The translations under genes and the position numbers were made by a program. The notes beneath the pieces were generated by a model. It saw only the letters and a program-made list of their open reading frames with translations, did not search any database and was not told the origin of the DNA. This document shows positions 6,878 to 14,148 of a stretch of DNA of 14,148 nucleotides, piece by piece. The stretch covers positions 1 to 14,148 of the forward strand of contig JAHEDF010000016.1 of NCBI GenBank assembly GCA_024641365.1, in the 5' to 3' direction. Numbering within the stretch: position 1 is the first letter of the stretch; each line of letters begins with the position of its first letter. The stretch is from Planctomycetota bacterium. GTDB lineage: Bacteria > Planctomycetota > UBA11346.

Positions 6878-8332
6878 TTAAGATAGAATTCCTTTTACCA
6901 CATGTCCGTGCACATCAGTTAAGCGGTAATCGCGTCCTTGGAAGCGATAGGTAAGTTTTTCATGGTTGAGTCCGAGTAGATGTAATATGGTTGCCTGTAA
7001 ATCATGGACATGCACTTTGTCGTGCGTGACATTGAAACCTAATTCATCCGTTTCACCATAACTAAATCCATGTTTCACACCACCGCCAGCTAAGAACATC
7101 GAGTACGCATCAGGATAATGATCACGACCCATGACGCTGCCTTTACTGGTGCGTCCTTCGCGGAATGGTGTACGACCAAATTCACCGCCCCACACTATTA
7201 ATGTATCGTCGAGTAATCCACGTTGGCGCAGATCTTTAATAAGCGCAGCCACGGGTTTATCTGTGTCCTTCATTTTTGCTGTTAGACCATCACGGATATC
7301 TTCTTTTGGATTGGTACCATGGAAATCCCAACCCCAATCAAATAATTGGATAAAGCGGACATCTTGTTCCAGTAAACGTCGGGCTAATAAACAATTGTTT
7401 GCGAAACTGGCCTCACCAGGAACCGCTCCATACGCTTCTAAAGTCGTTTTCTTTTCTCGCGAAATATCCATGACTTCAGGCACGCTGGTTTGCATGCGAA
7501 ATGCCAATTCATATTGAGCAATGCGCGTCAGCGTTTCTGGATCACCAAGATCTTGTGCTTGTTCAGTATTTAAATCACGCAGCGCATCTAATGTTTTCCG
7601 ACGTAACGAGCGATCCATGCCAGGGGGATCATTCACGTATAAAACCGGATCGCCTTTCGAACGGCATTGTACGCCTTGATAAACCGACGGAATAAATCCC
7701 GTGCCCCAACAACTTTGTCCACCACTTGGTTGTACGCCACTACTGATGAGTACGACAAATCCCGGCAGGTTTTGATTTACTGAACCGAGCCCATAGGTCA
7801 GCCACGATCCCATCGATGGACGACCTTGTCGCGGTGAACCGGTAAACAGCATTAATTCCGCGGGTGCGTGATTAAATTGATCGGTATGTAATGATTTAAT
7901 GACACACATTTCATCAGCTATGGTATGAAAATTCGGCACAGCATCTGACATCCAAATACCACCAGGACCATATTGTTTAAAGGTACGTGGCGAACCCATG
8001 AGTTTTGGCGTGCCAGAGGTAAAGGCAAAAGTTTTGCCTTTAATAAATTCATCCGGCGCATCCTTTCCTGTATTTTTAACTAATTCAGGTTTGTAATCAA
8101 AAATATCGAGATTAGGTGGCCCACCAGACATATGTAAATAAATAACACGTTTTACTTTAGGTGCGTAATGCGGTTGGCGCACAGCGAGCGGACTTGCTTC
8201 ATTGGCGGTGGCTGTTGTTCCAGCTCCGGCAAGCATCTGTAACGCAATAGCGCCAAGACTGAATTGACCACTTCTTTTAAGAAAATGGCGGCGGGTTTGC
8301 TGTAAGACATGATTATGTGTTGGAGGTATCAT
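6878..8332 (-). CDS. DUF1501 family protein, Tat-exported, sulfatase/alkaline-phosphatase-fold-like
   Basis: A 484-residue protein of the DUF1501 family, which is abundant in planctomycetes and verrucomicrobia and usually encoded next to a PSD1 cytochrome. A twin-arginine signal RRHFLK (residues 14-19) precedes a hydrophobic stretch to about residue 38, so export is expected in folded form, often a sign of a bound cofactor. Family motifs are complete: YLHMSGGPPNLDIFDYKP (65-82), FDWGWDFHG (331-339), WGGEFGRTP (381-389), GRDHYP (402-407) and the C-terminal DLQATILHLLGL followed by TYRFQGRDYRLTDVHG. The family is distantly related to sulfatases and phosphatases, but its reaction is not established. 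Length is normal. The ATG lies 4 nt after the stop of the cytochrome gene, without a clear ribosome binding site, so the two are almost certainly translationally coupled and probably act together in the periplasm. Confidence 0.95.
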   Translation of the reverse strand: MIPPTHNHVLQQTRRHFLKRSGQFSLGAIALQMLAGAGTTATANEASPLAVRQPHYAPKVKRVIYLHMSGGPPNLDIFDYKPELVKNTGKDAPDEFIKGKTFAFTSGTPKLMGSPRTFKQYGPGGIWMSDAVPNFHTIADEMCVIKSLHTDQFNHAPAELMLFTGSPRQGRPSMGSWLTYGLGSVNQNLPGFVVLISSGVQPSGGQSCWGTGFIPSVYQGVQCRSKGDPVLYVNDPPGMDRSLRRKTLDALRDLNTEQAQDLGDPETLTRIAQYELAFRMQTSVPEVMDISREKKTTLEAYGAVPGEASFANNCLLARRLLEQDVRFIQLFDWGWDFHGTNPKEDIRDGLTAKMKDTDKPVAALIKDLRQRGLLDDTLIVWGGEFGRTPFREGRTSKGSVMGRDHYPDAYSMFLAGGGVKHGFSYGETDELGFNVTHDKVHVHDLQATILHLLGLNHEKLTYRFQGRDYRLTDVHGHVVKGILS

Positions 8333-8336
8333 AGTG

Positions 8337-11300
8337 TTACCGCTTTAATAAGGTTTCATCGAGATTTAGTAAAACGCTTGCGACAGTTGTCCAAGCAGCC
8401 AATTCTACGACATTTGTTTCTGGTGGAATCGAACCGATTGGATCAGTTGCCATATCGGTGGCTTTTTTCTCATCTGTTTTGAAATGTGTGAGCGCATCAT
8501 TATATAACGTGTTTAATCGTGCTAATTCACTAGCACTTGGTTTGCGCGCTAATGCTTTACGAAATCCAAAGGTAATAATTTCTGATGGTATTTTTCCTTG
8601 TTTGACCATCAGGCGTGCCAGTGCTTGTGCCGTTTCAACATAAACCGGATCATTCATGGTTACGAATGCTTGGAGTGGCGTATTGGTACGATTGCGTCGT
8701 AGCGTGCAGGTTTCTCGACTTGGCGCATCGAAGGTTTGTAATGAAGGATAGGGACTGGTGCGACGCCATTCTGTATACAGGGCTCGGCGATAGCGGTCTT
8801 CTCCACTACTTGTTTTCCAATCTAAACCGCCGCCAAAAGCGGCTTTCAAACCCAATTCTGGGCGCACTGGTCTCACAGAAGGTCCATACATTTTTGCTGA
8901 TAACAAACCGCTGACGGCTAATGCATTATCACGAATTGTTTCAGCACTGAGGCGAACCCGTGGGCCACGCGCTAATAATCGATTATCAGGATCACGTTCG
9001 GCAAGTTGCGGAGAAACACGCGATGATTGTTTATAAGTTTCTGAAGTCACCAATAATTTAATAATTTTTTTCACGTCCCATTTATTACGAACAAACTCAG
9101 TGGCTAAATAATCAAGTAATGCGGGGTTCGATGGTAATTCACCTTGAGCGCCAAATTCTTCGCTGGTGCGCACTAAACCGATTCCAAATATGGTTTCCCA
9201 ATAACGATTGGTTATCACACGTGCGGTTAGTGGATTATTGCCGTCCACTAACCAGTGGGCGAATGTCAGACGATTACGCGGTGCATCTTTTGGTAACGGT
9301 GGAAATGCAGCTGGTACGCCCTCGTTCACTTCTTCGCCCGTCACTAAATAATTTCCGCGTATTTGAATGTGTGTCTTGCGTCGTTTATTGCCTTCGAGTT
9401 CACGAAAAATAGGAACAGTGACTGGTTTCATCTCAGACAATTGACGCTGCAAGTTGGCTAACGTTTTACGCTCGCCCGCTAGTTCTGGAGCAATGTCTTG
9501 CAGGTAATAAGTGATAATAGCAGCCCGTTGTTCCGGGCTGCGTTGGGTTTCTGCAGCCGCAAAAGCTTTTTGTACGTCAATTGGTGCTCGCACATGTTCA
9601 CCAACACCAGCATCATTAGTCACGGATAGGCGAAAATGGCCAAGGGTGTGGTTTGCGAATTCCGACTGTTGATCAATAGTAATAATGATTTGTGCCCCAG
9701 CAGGGATAGTGACTGGTTTGTCAGCCAATAACGTTAAATCATGTGACTGTCCAATACTACCACCTATGGCCCATCCCGGTTTTAACTCGCCTGGTTTCTT
9801 TTTACCGCGGGTTGGTTTTGTCGGTGCATCTGATAAGACGTCATCGACGTTAAAGTCCGATTGTACATAATCAGCAATTGCTTCATTAAATGTGATGGTT
9901 TTTCCATCGTGTAGCGTAAAGGCGGCATTTTTCTTTGGCGCTGGATTATCGGCTTTTTCCCAAATAGTTTTTCGCTTATCATCTAAAATAACTAGACGAA
10001 AACCTGCAAGTCGTTCACTCTCTTCTGTGCGATTCCACACGACGATTCGATCAATGGCTTGTTCAGATTTTAAATCAACTTCCCACCACGGGTCATTAGT
10101 ATTCGCATCAGTATGTGCGACCGAACCTTTATCATATTCTCCAACATTTTTGCCATCTATGGCCTTGTCGGCGGTGGCTTTTTCGAAGGTAGATTTTTGT
10201 GTCGCCTTTCCTTTTTGTGCAATATTTTGTGATCCGGCAAATACTTGGACTTCTGCTAACTGTAAAATTTTGTCAGCACCAGTTAATTCAATACGAACAT
10301 AGCGACCGCGCGGGCTAACGGCGCCACCAGCAGGAATAATGTCAGCGCGTATATGGGTAATGACAAAATTACCATTGGCATGACCCGGTCCTTGTTGAGG
10401 CAGACTAGCGTCAGACAGCGCTTCTAATCGCAACGCCGAAATAGTTTGTGCTGTAGGGGATGAGCTGCTTATGGTGTACGAATCTGTTTTTGCACCTGCA
10501 GCCACCACTATTTTATTATCGGCTTGTGCCGTTATGTTTTTACCAGCTTCTGAGTTTACAGCTTGTGGTTTTAAAGTCTGCCAAGCAATATGTACAGGAA
10601 ACTTTTGTGCCCAGGCCTGTGCTCCTTTTTCTAATTGCGGTGTCGGCGTAGTGAGGGTTTTCTCAATTTGTGCAATTTCACTTTCCCACACGGCTCGCTG
10701 AGATTTTTGCTCATCAGAAAAGAAGGTATGTAATGGTGATTCATCACGTCGGTCCGCGTCTTCTGTATTATTAAAAAAAGCAAATAAACGAAAATATTCT
10801 TCATTGGTAATGGGATCGTATTTATGAGTATGACATTGAGCACAGGCAATAGAGGTGCCCATCCATACTTCCATGGTGGTATTTACGCGATCAACAATAG
10901 CCGCATTACGAAATTCTTCGTCTTGTGTGCCGCCTTCACTATTCGTCATGGTATTGCGATGAAATGCCGTCGCGGTGAGTTGTTCATCAGTTGGATTTGG
11001 GAGTAAATCACCAGCGAGCTGTTCGATAGTAAATTGATCAAATGGTTTATTATCATTAAATGAGCGAATCACGTAATCACGATATGGCCAAATAGTACGC
11101 AGCGGATCATCGGCATAACCAGCAGAGTCCGCATAGCGTGCTAAATCGAGCCATAAGCGTCCCCAATGTTCGCCGTAGGCCGGTGAGGACAAATAATAAT
11201 CAACTAAACGCTCATAGGCATCCGGCTTGGTATCATTTACAAAGGCATCAATTTCCGCGAGCGTTGGCGGTAAGCCTATCACATCTAAAGCAAGGCGACG

Positions 11301-11861
11301 AATGAGCGTTGTTTTTTCTGCTTGTCCCTGTGGTTGTAAGCCGTCCTTTTCAAGTTGCGCACGAATAAAAGCATCAATGGGATTTTTCGTAGGAAGCGGA
11401 GGATCAATACGTTGCGGTTGCACATACGACCAATGCTGCGCATATTTTCCGCCGCTTTTTACCCAGGCAGTTAATAAAGCGATGTCCTTTTTACTCAGGG
11501 GTGGGCCAGATTTTTTTGGTGGCATAATATCATCTTCATCGTCAGTAATAATTCGTGCGATGAGTTCGCTTTGTTCCGGATGACCAGGAACAACAGCTCT
11601 GCTATCATCATGATCAAAACGCGAACCAGCTTCCGTATCTAAACGGAGACCGCCTGCTTTTTTAGAGCCACCTTTACGGTCGTGGTCATCTGGACCGTGA
11701 CACTTAAAACAGGTATTTGAAAGAATAGGTCGTATATCGCGCTGAAAATCTGGCTCGGCTGCCCAACTTGCTGAAATGGTAAAGACGACAAAGAAGGTCG
11801 AGCACCAATGCATCAGTAACAAAGGACTTTGTCGCTTCTTTTGATCATTTTTATATGACAT
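8337..11861 (-). CDS. Planctomycete-type multidomain cytochrome c (PSCyt1-PSCyt2/DUF1549-DUF1553)
   Basis: A 1174-residue exported haem protein. An N-terminal hydrophobic signal (about residues 12-34, SWA|A) is followed by a PSCyt1 cytochrome domain with CFKCHGPD (haem motif 51-55) and MPP (113-115, possible Met ligand). Next is the PSCyt2/DUF1549 domain (about 160-370), with RLALDVIGLPPT and a second haem motif CAQCH (340-344) before HKYDP. A jelly-roll-like region (about 425-760) carries an inserted F5/8 type C (discoidin-like) domain (about 515-630; LAEVQVF, KAIDG, WWEVDL). The C-terminal DUF1553/PSD1 domain (about 860-1174) shows RLTFAHWLVD, ITNRYW, LLVTSETYKQSS and RNRTNTPLQAF. Size and order are normal for the family. 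The ATG at 11861 has GAGG 10 nt upstream. The function is unproven; electron transfer tied to sugar or glycan oxidation is commonly suspected, and the discoidin-like domain suggests carbohydrate binding. It is the first gene of a probable operon with DUF1501 and the esterase. Confidence 0.95.
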   Translation of the reverse strand: MSYKNDQKKRQSPLLLMHWCSTFFVVFTISASWAAEPDFQRDIRPILSNTCFKCHGPDDHDRKGGSKKAGGLRLDTEAGSRFDHDDSRAVVPGHPEQSELIARIITDDEDDIMPPKKSGPPLSKKDIALLTAWVKSGGKYAQHWSYVQPQRIDPPLPTKNPIDAFIRAQLEKDGLQPQGQAEKTTLIRRLALDVIGLPPTLAEIDAFVNDTKPDAYERLVDYYLSSPAYGEHWGRLWLDLARYADSAGYADDPLRTIWPYRDYVIRSFNDNKPFDQFTIEQLAGDLLPNPTDEQLTATAFHRNTMTNSEGGTQDEEFRNAAIVDRVNTTMEVWMGTSIACAQCHTHKYDPITNEEYFRLFAFFNNTEDADRRDESPLHTFFSDEQKSQRAVWESEIAQIEKTLTTPTPQLEKGAQAWAQKFPVHIAWQTLKPQAVNSEAGKNITAQADNKIVVAAGAKTDSYTISSSSPTAQTISALRLEALSDASLPQQGPGHANGNFVITHIRADIIPAGGAVSPRGRYVRIELTGADKILQLAEVQVFAGSQNIAQKGKATQKSTFEKATADKAIDGKNVGEYDKGSVAHTDANTNDPWWEVDLKSEQAIDRIVVWNRTEESERLAGFRLVILDDKRKTIWEKADNPAPKKNAAFTLHDGKTITFNEAIADYVQSDFNVDDVLSDAPTKPTRGKKKPGELKPGWAIGGSIGQSHDLTLLADKPVTIPAGAQIIITIDQQSEFANHTLGHFRLSVTNDAGVGEHVRAPIDVQKAFAAAETQRSPEQRAAIITYYLQDIAPELAGERKTLANLQRQLSEMKPVTVPIFRELEGNKRRKTHIQIRGNYLVTGEEVNEGVPAAFPPLPKDAPRNRLTFAHWLVDGNNPLTARVITNRYWETIFGIGLVRTSEEFGAQGELPSNPALLDYLATEFVRNKWDVKKIIKLLVTSETYKQSSRVSPQLAERDPDNRLLARGPRVRLSAETIRDNALAVSGLLSAKMYGPSVRPVRPELGLKAAFGGGLDWKTSSGEDRYRRALYTEWRRTSPYPSLQTFDAPSRETCTLRRNRTNTPLQAFVTMNDPVYVETAQALARLMVKQGKIPSEIITFGFRKALARKPSASELARLNTLYNDALTHFKTDEKKATDMATDPIGSIPPETNVVELAAWTTVASVLLNLDETLLKR

Positions 11862-12155
11862 GTATGGGTATCCTCAAAAAATTGTCCTGATAATCTTTAT
11901 AGGCGGAGGGCTATGCGGCGATACGCTTTCTCTGCTTTGTGTTTTTTGAAACATTTTTATGTCATGAAATACACGACCATGATAGCACGGACGCCTCGTA
12001 ATTAATTTACGTGTTTGCGGCATAAACGTTTGATAGTAGTTAGCCCATTTTTGGAAGAAATTGCAAGAAAAGTGAAAAAGTGGTTGTTCACAGACATGAG
12101 GTGGCCTGGGACTATTATCTGCACAATGCAATGGTAATGAAGGTTGGTTTTTTAC
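11862..12155. other. Intergenic region upstream of the cytochrome gene
   Basis: About 290 nt between the DUF817 stop and the cytochrome start. It should hold the cytochrome promoter; TATAAA-like and TATCAT-like hexamers occur on the minus strand (near 11898 and 11980), but I find no matching -35 at good spacing. No hairpin plus T-run ends the DUF817 gene, so read-through is possible. A minus-strand frame of 85 codons (11874-12131) fills much of the gap but has no coding character. Confidence 0.45.
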
Positions 12156-12935
12156 CTACTTATGTGCTCGCTGAACCGACATTTTGTCTACATGAATGCA
12201 TGCAATAAGTGAGAAAGAAATAAACATCAGTAAAAACCAGGCAATTAATTTATTTGGAGAAACCATAGTCCATTCGTCTATCTGACTTGGATAATACCAC
12301 ACCTTACAATAGGTCGCTATATTTTCTGCGAACCAAATAAATAACGATACCAAAAAAAGACCAAGCACGGCATGCATCCGTCGCTCTTCTTTTGCCACCG
12401 TAAAATAAACAAAGCTTCGCCGCAGTAAAAATGCTATGATAGCTAATAATACCCAGCGCAAGTCAAATATATAATGATGTGAAAAGAAATTTACATAAAC
12501 CAAAAACGAAATCAGCAGTAAAACAGATTTTTGTGGTAAAGGTTCAAATCGCAGCGTGAATATTCGCCAAATACGCGCTATATAACTACCAACGGCGCTA
12601 TACATAAAGCCAGCAAATAACGGCACAGACAGTATTTTAATGTATGATTGATCAGGATAATGCCATGAACCAACCTGGGTTTTAAATATTTCCATAATCG
12701 TGGCAATTATATGAAATAATACGATAGTGTAAAATTCTTTAAACGTCTCAAGTTTTGCCGCTAATAACGACAGCTGGATTGTTAGAGCGGCCAGAAACAG
12801 AAAATCATAGCGATAGATAAAGGATATTGGATAATAAAAATGAGTAAGAATAATAAACCCAAGAAACAAACCTGCAAATATGCACGCATAGGCTTGTTTT
12901 AAGCCGAATATCCAAAACTCATAAACAGCTTTCAT
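12156..12935 (-). CDS. DUF817 family multi-pass integral membrane protein
   Basis: A 259-residue hydrophobic protein matching the DUF817 family by its conserved stretches: EFWIFGLKQAYAC (6-18), RYDFLFLAAL (42-51), MEIFKTQVGSWHYP (81-94), VPLFAGFMYSAVGSYIAR (104-121), RRMHAVLGL (185-193) and FIWFAENIATYCKVWYYPSQ (199-218). About eight membrane helices are visible (roughly 17-36, 43-60, 68-85, 99-120, 135-152, 157-172, 188-204 and 228-248), and the protein ends in a short basic tail. Length is normal. The family has no established function. The ATG at 12935 lacks a Shine-Dalgarno, as the bases before it are ACTTTATC; no better start is visible. The gene is divergent from the DUF1080 gene and lies 294 nt upstream of the cytochrome gene on the same strand. 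It has no obvious link to the sugar-related genes. The many A/T-ending codons look stronger than in its neighbours, though a membrane protein's residue content would partly cause that. Confidence 0.9.
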   Translation of the reverse strand: MKAVYEFWIFGLKQAYACIFAGLFLGFIILTHFYYPISFIYRYDFLFLAALTIQLSLLAAKLETFKEFYTIVLFHIIATIMEIFKTQVGSWHYPDQSYIKILSVPLFAGFMYSAVGSYIARIWRIFTLRFEPLPQKSVLLLISFLVYVNFFSHHYIFDLRWVLLAIIAFLLRRSFVYFTVAKEERRMHAVLGLFLVSLFIWFAENIATYCKVWYYPSQIDEWTMVSPNKLIAWFLLMFISFSLIACIHVDKMSVQRAHK

Positions 12936-12979
12936 GATAAAGTCGTGACCATGTTGTCAGTTTGGATGTCACCAGCTAG

Positions 12980-12995
12980 CGGCAAGCCGGCAAGC
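12980..12995. repeat. Tandem direct repeat, CGGCAAGC x2
   Basis: Two exact adjacent copies of the 8-bp unit CGGCAAGC (12980-12987 and 12988-12995), 45 nt upstream of the DUF817 start. Short tandem copies upstream of a gene can be regulator half-sites or slippage products; the sequence alone does not tell. Confidence 0.6.
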
Positions 12996-13064
12996 ACATA
13001 GACGCACAAATGTACGACCCCTGTCTAAGCACCCTATGGGTCTAAAATTCAGCTAACAAGCAGT

Positions 13065-13086
13065 TAGTACTCAAATAGTACTCAAA
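13065..13086. repeat. Tandem direct repeat, TAGTACTCAAA x2
   Basis: Two exact adjacent copies of an 11-bp unit (13065-13075 and 13076-13086), 66 nt upstream of the DUF1080 start. The period is close to one helical turn, so a protein bound to both copies would sit on the same DNA face, as for response-regulator sites. It would overlap or flank a -35 region if the GATAAC at 13105 is a -10 box. Operator function is inference. Confidence 0.65.
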
Positions 13087-13151
13087 AAAGTGGTCGTTTG
13101 TGTCGATAACTAGTTCTTGACCAGGCTCCTGATCTGACTGAAGTTTTTACT

Positions 13152-14000
13152 ATGAAACAACTACTCCCAATCAGTTTAATCACGCTTTCGTTATCATGGT
13201 GCGCTGCAATGGCTGCCTATGCCGAAGAGCCGGTCATAAAAAAGGAAATTCGTGAAGAGAATGGAAAAAAAGTAGAGTACACGTTTATAAATGGCATTAA
13301 GGTGCATGAGACCGATCCAGAAAAACAACCACAGCCAGAAATTGTTGAGCCGAAACCATATGATGCCGAAGCGGCAAAACCGCCCGCGGATGCGATGGTT
13401 TTATTTGATGGTACTGAAGCGACGTTAAAAAATTGGACATCCGGTAAAGGCCAACCGACGAAGTGGAAATTAGTTGATGGTGCGCTCGAATCCGTCAAGG
13501 GTGCCGGTTATGCCCAATCGGTAGAAGAATTTGGTTCTTGTAAATTACACATTGAATTTGCTACACCCGCAACTCCGCAAGGAACAGGTCAGGGTCGAGG
13601 AAATAGTGGTGTCTTTTTGATGGGCATCTATGAAGTCCAAGTTTTGGATTCGTATGAAAATACCACCTATCCTGATGGTCAATGCGGTGCGTTATATGGT
13701 CGTTCAAAACCATTAGTAAATGCCTCACGTAAACCGGGTGAGTGGCAAACCTATGACATTACCTTTCATCGTCCTCTGTTTGATGAGCAAGGCAAAGTGA
13801 CACGAAAAGCTAAATTTCATATCGTGCATAATGGTTGGGTTATTCAAGATAATGTCGAATTAAGTGGCGGTACTGGCTGGCGTGGTCCACATTCGATTTC
13901 TGAATATGCGAAACACGGTGATACTGGTCCGCTCAAAATGCAGGACCATGGTAATCCAGTCCGTTTCAGAAATATTTGGTTACAAAAATTACCGGATTAA
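13152..14000 (+). CDS. Secreted DUF1080 protein (3-keto-disaccharide hydrolase family)
   Basis: A 282-residue exported protein of the DUF1080 family (PF06439), a concanavalin-like jelly roll whose characterised members act on 3-keto-disaccharides or glycosides. The signal peptide spans residues 1-24 (AYA|E). A charged, Pro-rich linker (25-80) leads into the domain, which starts at DAMVLFDG (80-87). Family motifs follow: GRGNSGVFLMGIYEVQVLDS (148-167), GALYGRSKP (179-187), PGEWQTYDITFHRP (195-208), and GPLKMQDHGNPVRFRNIWLQ (259-278) at the C-terminus. All core motifs are intact and length is normal. The ATG has no clear Shine-Dalgarno; MKQLLP followed by a hydrophobic core is the natural start. 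The gene is a single unit, with a strong terminator 74 nt after its stop. Its location close to the cytochrome, DUF1501 and esterase genes fits a shared role in oxidative sugar breakdown, but that is inference. Confidence 0.93.
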   Translation: MKQLLPISLITLSLSWCAAMAAYAEEPVIKKEIREENGKKVEYTFINGIKVHETDPEKQPQPEIVEPKPYDAEAAKPPADAMVLFDGTEATLKNWTSGKGQPTKWKLVDGALESVKGAGYAQSVEEFGSCKLHIEFATPATPQGTGQGRGNSGVFLMGIYEVQVLDSYENTTYPDGQCGALYGRSKPLVNASRKPGEWQTYDITFHRPLFDEQGKVTRKAKFHIVHNGWVIQDNVELSGGTGWRGPHSISEYAKHGDTGPLKMQDHGNPVRFRNIWLQKLPD

Positions 14001-14073
14001 TTAACTCTCAAGTAGCTGTTTTCTTGGGCAAAGCGGGCAAGTGAGTAATTCCACAGTACCGTTCTGATTGGTT

Positions 14074-14110
14074 CCCGTTCTCATTTATAAAATGAGAACG
14101 GGATTTTTTT
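14074..14110 (+). terminator. Strong intrinsic terminator of the DUF1080 gene
   Basis: CCCGTTCTCATTT (14074-14086) pairs perfectly over 13 bp with AAATGAGAACGGG (14090-14102) around a 3-nt loop, followed by A and seven T (14104-14110). It lies 74 nt past the DUF1080 stop codon. This is a textbook Rho-independent terminator on the plus strand. Its minus-strand reading lacks an equally good T-run directly after the stem, so it is mainly one-directional. Confidence 0.93.
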
Positions 14111-14141
14111 GAGACAATTTTTGAGACAATTTTTGAGACAG
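14106..14141. repeat. 12-bp tandem repeat, TTTTTGAGACAA, nearly three copies
   Basis: Two exact copies (14106-14117 and 14118-14129) and a third that differs only in its last base (14130-14141). The first copy begins inside the T-run of the terminator, so each copy provides another T5 stretch. It may have arisen by replication slippage from the terminator end. It continues close to the right edge, so I cannot see whether more follows. Confidence 0.8.
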
Positions 14142-14148
14142 AATGGAG

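Larger units (their letters stand above)
12936..13151. promoter_or_regulatory. Divergent regulatory region between DUF817 and DUF1080 genes
   Basis: This 216-nt gap must carry the promoters of two divergent genes. It holds two perfect tandem direct repeats (listed separately) and a short inverted repeat CTAAC-aagca-GTTAG (13053-13067) that overlaps the start of the second. I find no hexamer pair close to sigma70 consensus for either gene; GATAAC at 13105-13110 with a weak CTCAAA 18 nt upstream is the best candidate for the plus strand. Neither flanking gene has a clear ribosome binding site, so a different initiation signal, or leaderless or weakly translated messages, are possible. Confidence 0.5.

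Noticed and set aside
7131..7517. Plus-strand frame of 128 codons opposite the DUF1501 gene
   Set aside because: Lies wholly over conserved DUF1501 motifs on the other strand and has no family features of its own.
9892..10302. Plus-strand frame of 136 codons opposite the cytochrome gene
   Set aside because: It is antisense to a well-supported domain (F5/8C region) and its Ser/Phe/Cys-rich translation is typical of a shadow frame.
11874..12131. Minus-strand frame of 85 codons between the DUF817 and cytochrome genes
   Set aside because: Composition rich in His, Cys, Pro and Arg without any domain; no start signal; it runs into the ribosome binding region of the cytochrome gene.
13117..13151. 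TTGACC upstream of the DUF1080 gene as a -35 box
   Set aside because: No -10-like hexamer lies 16-18 nt downstream before the start codon.

Overview
The window suggests a member of the PVC group, most likely Verrucomicrobiota, with Planctomycetota or Lentisphaerota as alternatives. The main reason is the co-occurrence of three things: a planctomycete-type multidomain cytochrome c (PSCyt1/PSCyt2/DUF1553, 'PSD1'), a Tat-exported DUF1501 protein directly behind it, and a secreted DUF1080/3-keto-disaccharide-hydrolase-like protein. A set of oversized, divergent prepilin-like proteins fits the same group. Base composition looks AT-leaning by eye; I did not calculate it. No rRNA, tRNA, CRISPR array, insertion sequence or replication origin was seen.

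Left part (1-5171, all minus strand). A pseudopilin operon is read from about 5136 down to 790. A good sigma70-type promoter (5143-5171) precedes a 697-residue prepilin-like protein. It is followed after 7 nt by a 402-residue prepilin-like protein and after 2 nt by a 333-residue GspK/PilX-like protein. Beyond it lies a 307-nt gap with one doubtful small ORF, then a gene with an ideal ribosome binding site that runs off the left edge. Its visible 160 residues carry a His-Gly...Cys layout resembling clan CD (C80/toxin-autoprocessing-like) cysteine peptidases.

Middle (5363-11861, minus strand). The genes run PSD1 cytochrome (1174 aa), then after 4 nt the DUF1501 protein (484 aa), then after 141 nt a secreted SGNH/GDSL esterase-like protein (263 aa). 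The last gap holds two strong inverted repeats. A hairpin plus T-run, about 560 nt past the esterase stop codon, is the most likely end of this transcript. The roughly 560-nt stretch between stop codon and terminator has no convincing gene.

Right part (11862-14148). A multi-pass membrane protein of the DUF817 family (minus) is divergent from the DUF1080 gene (plus). Their shared 216-nt intergenic region contains two perfect tandem direct repeats (8 bp x2 and 11 bp x2). The DUF1080 gene ends in a textbook 13-bp terminator, followed by a 12-bp sequence repeated nearly three times up to the window end.

How the genes may work together (inference): PSD1 cytochrome, DUF1501 protein, SGNH esterase and DUF1080 protein are all exported and look like one envelope or periplasmic module for oxidising, deacylating and cleaving a glycan or sugar derivative. 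The pseudopilin operon is a separate unit that may belong to a secretion or surface-filament system. I found no clearly new system. The least explained items are the protease-like partial gene, the oversized pseudopilins and the repeat-rich intergenic regions.
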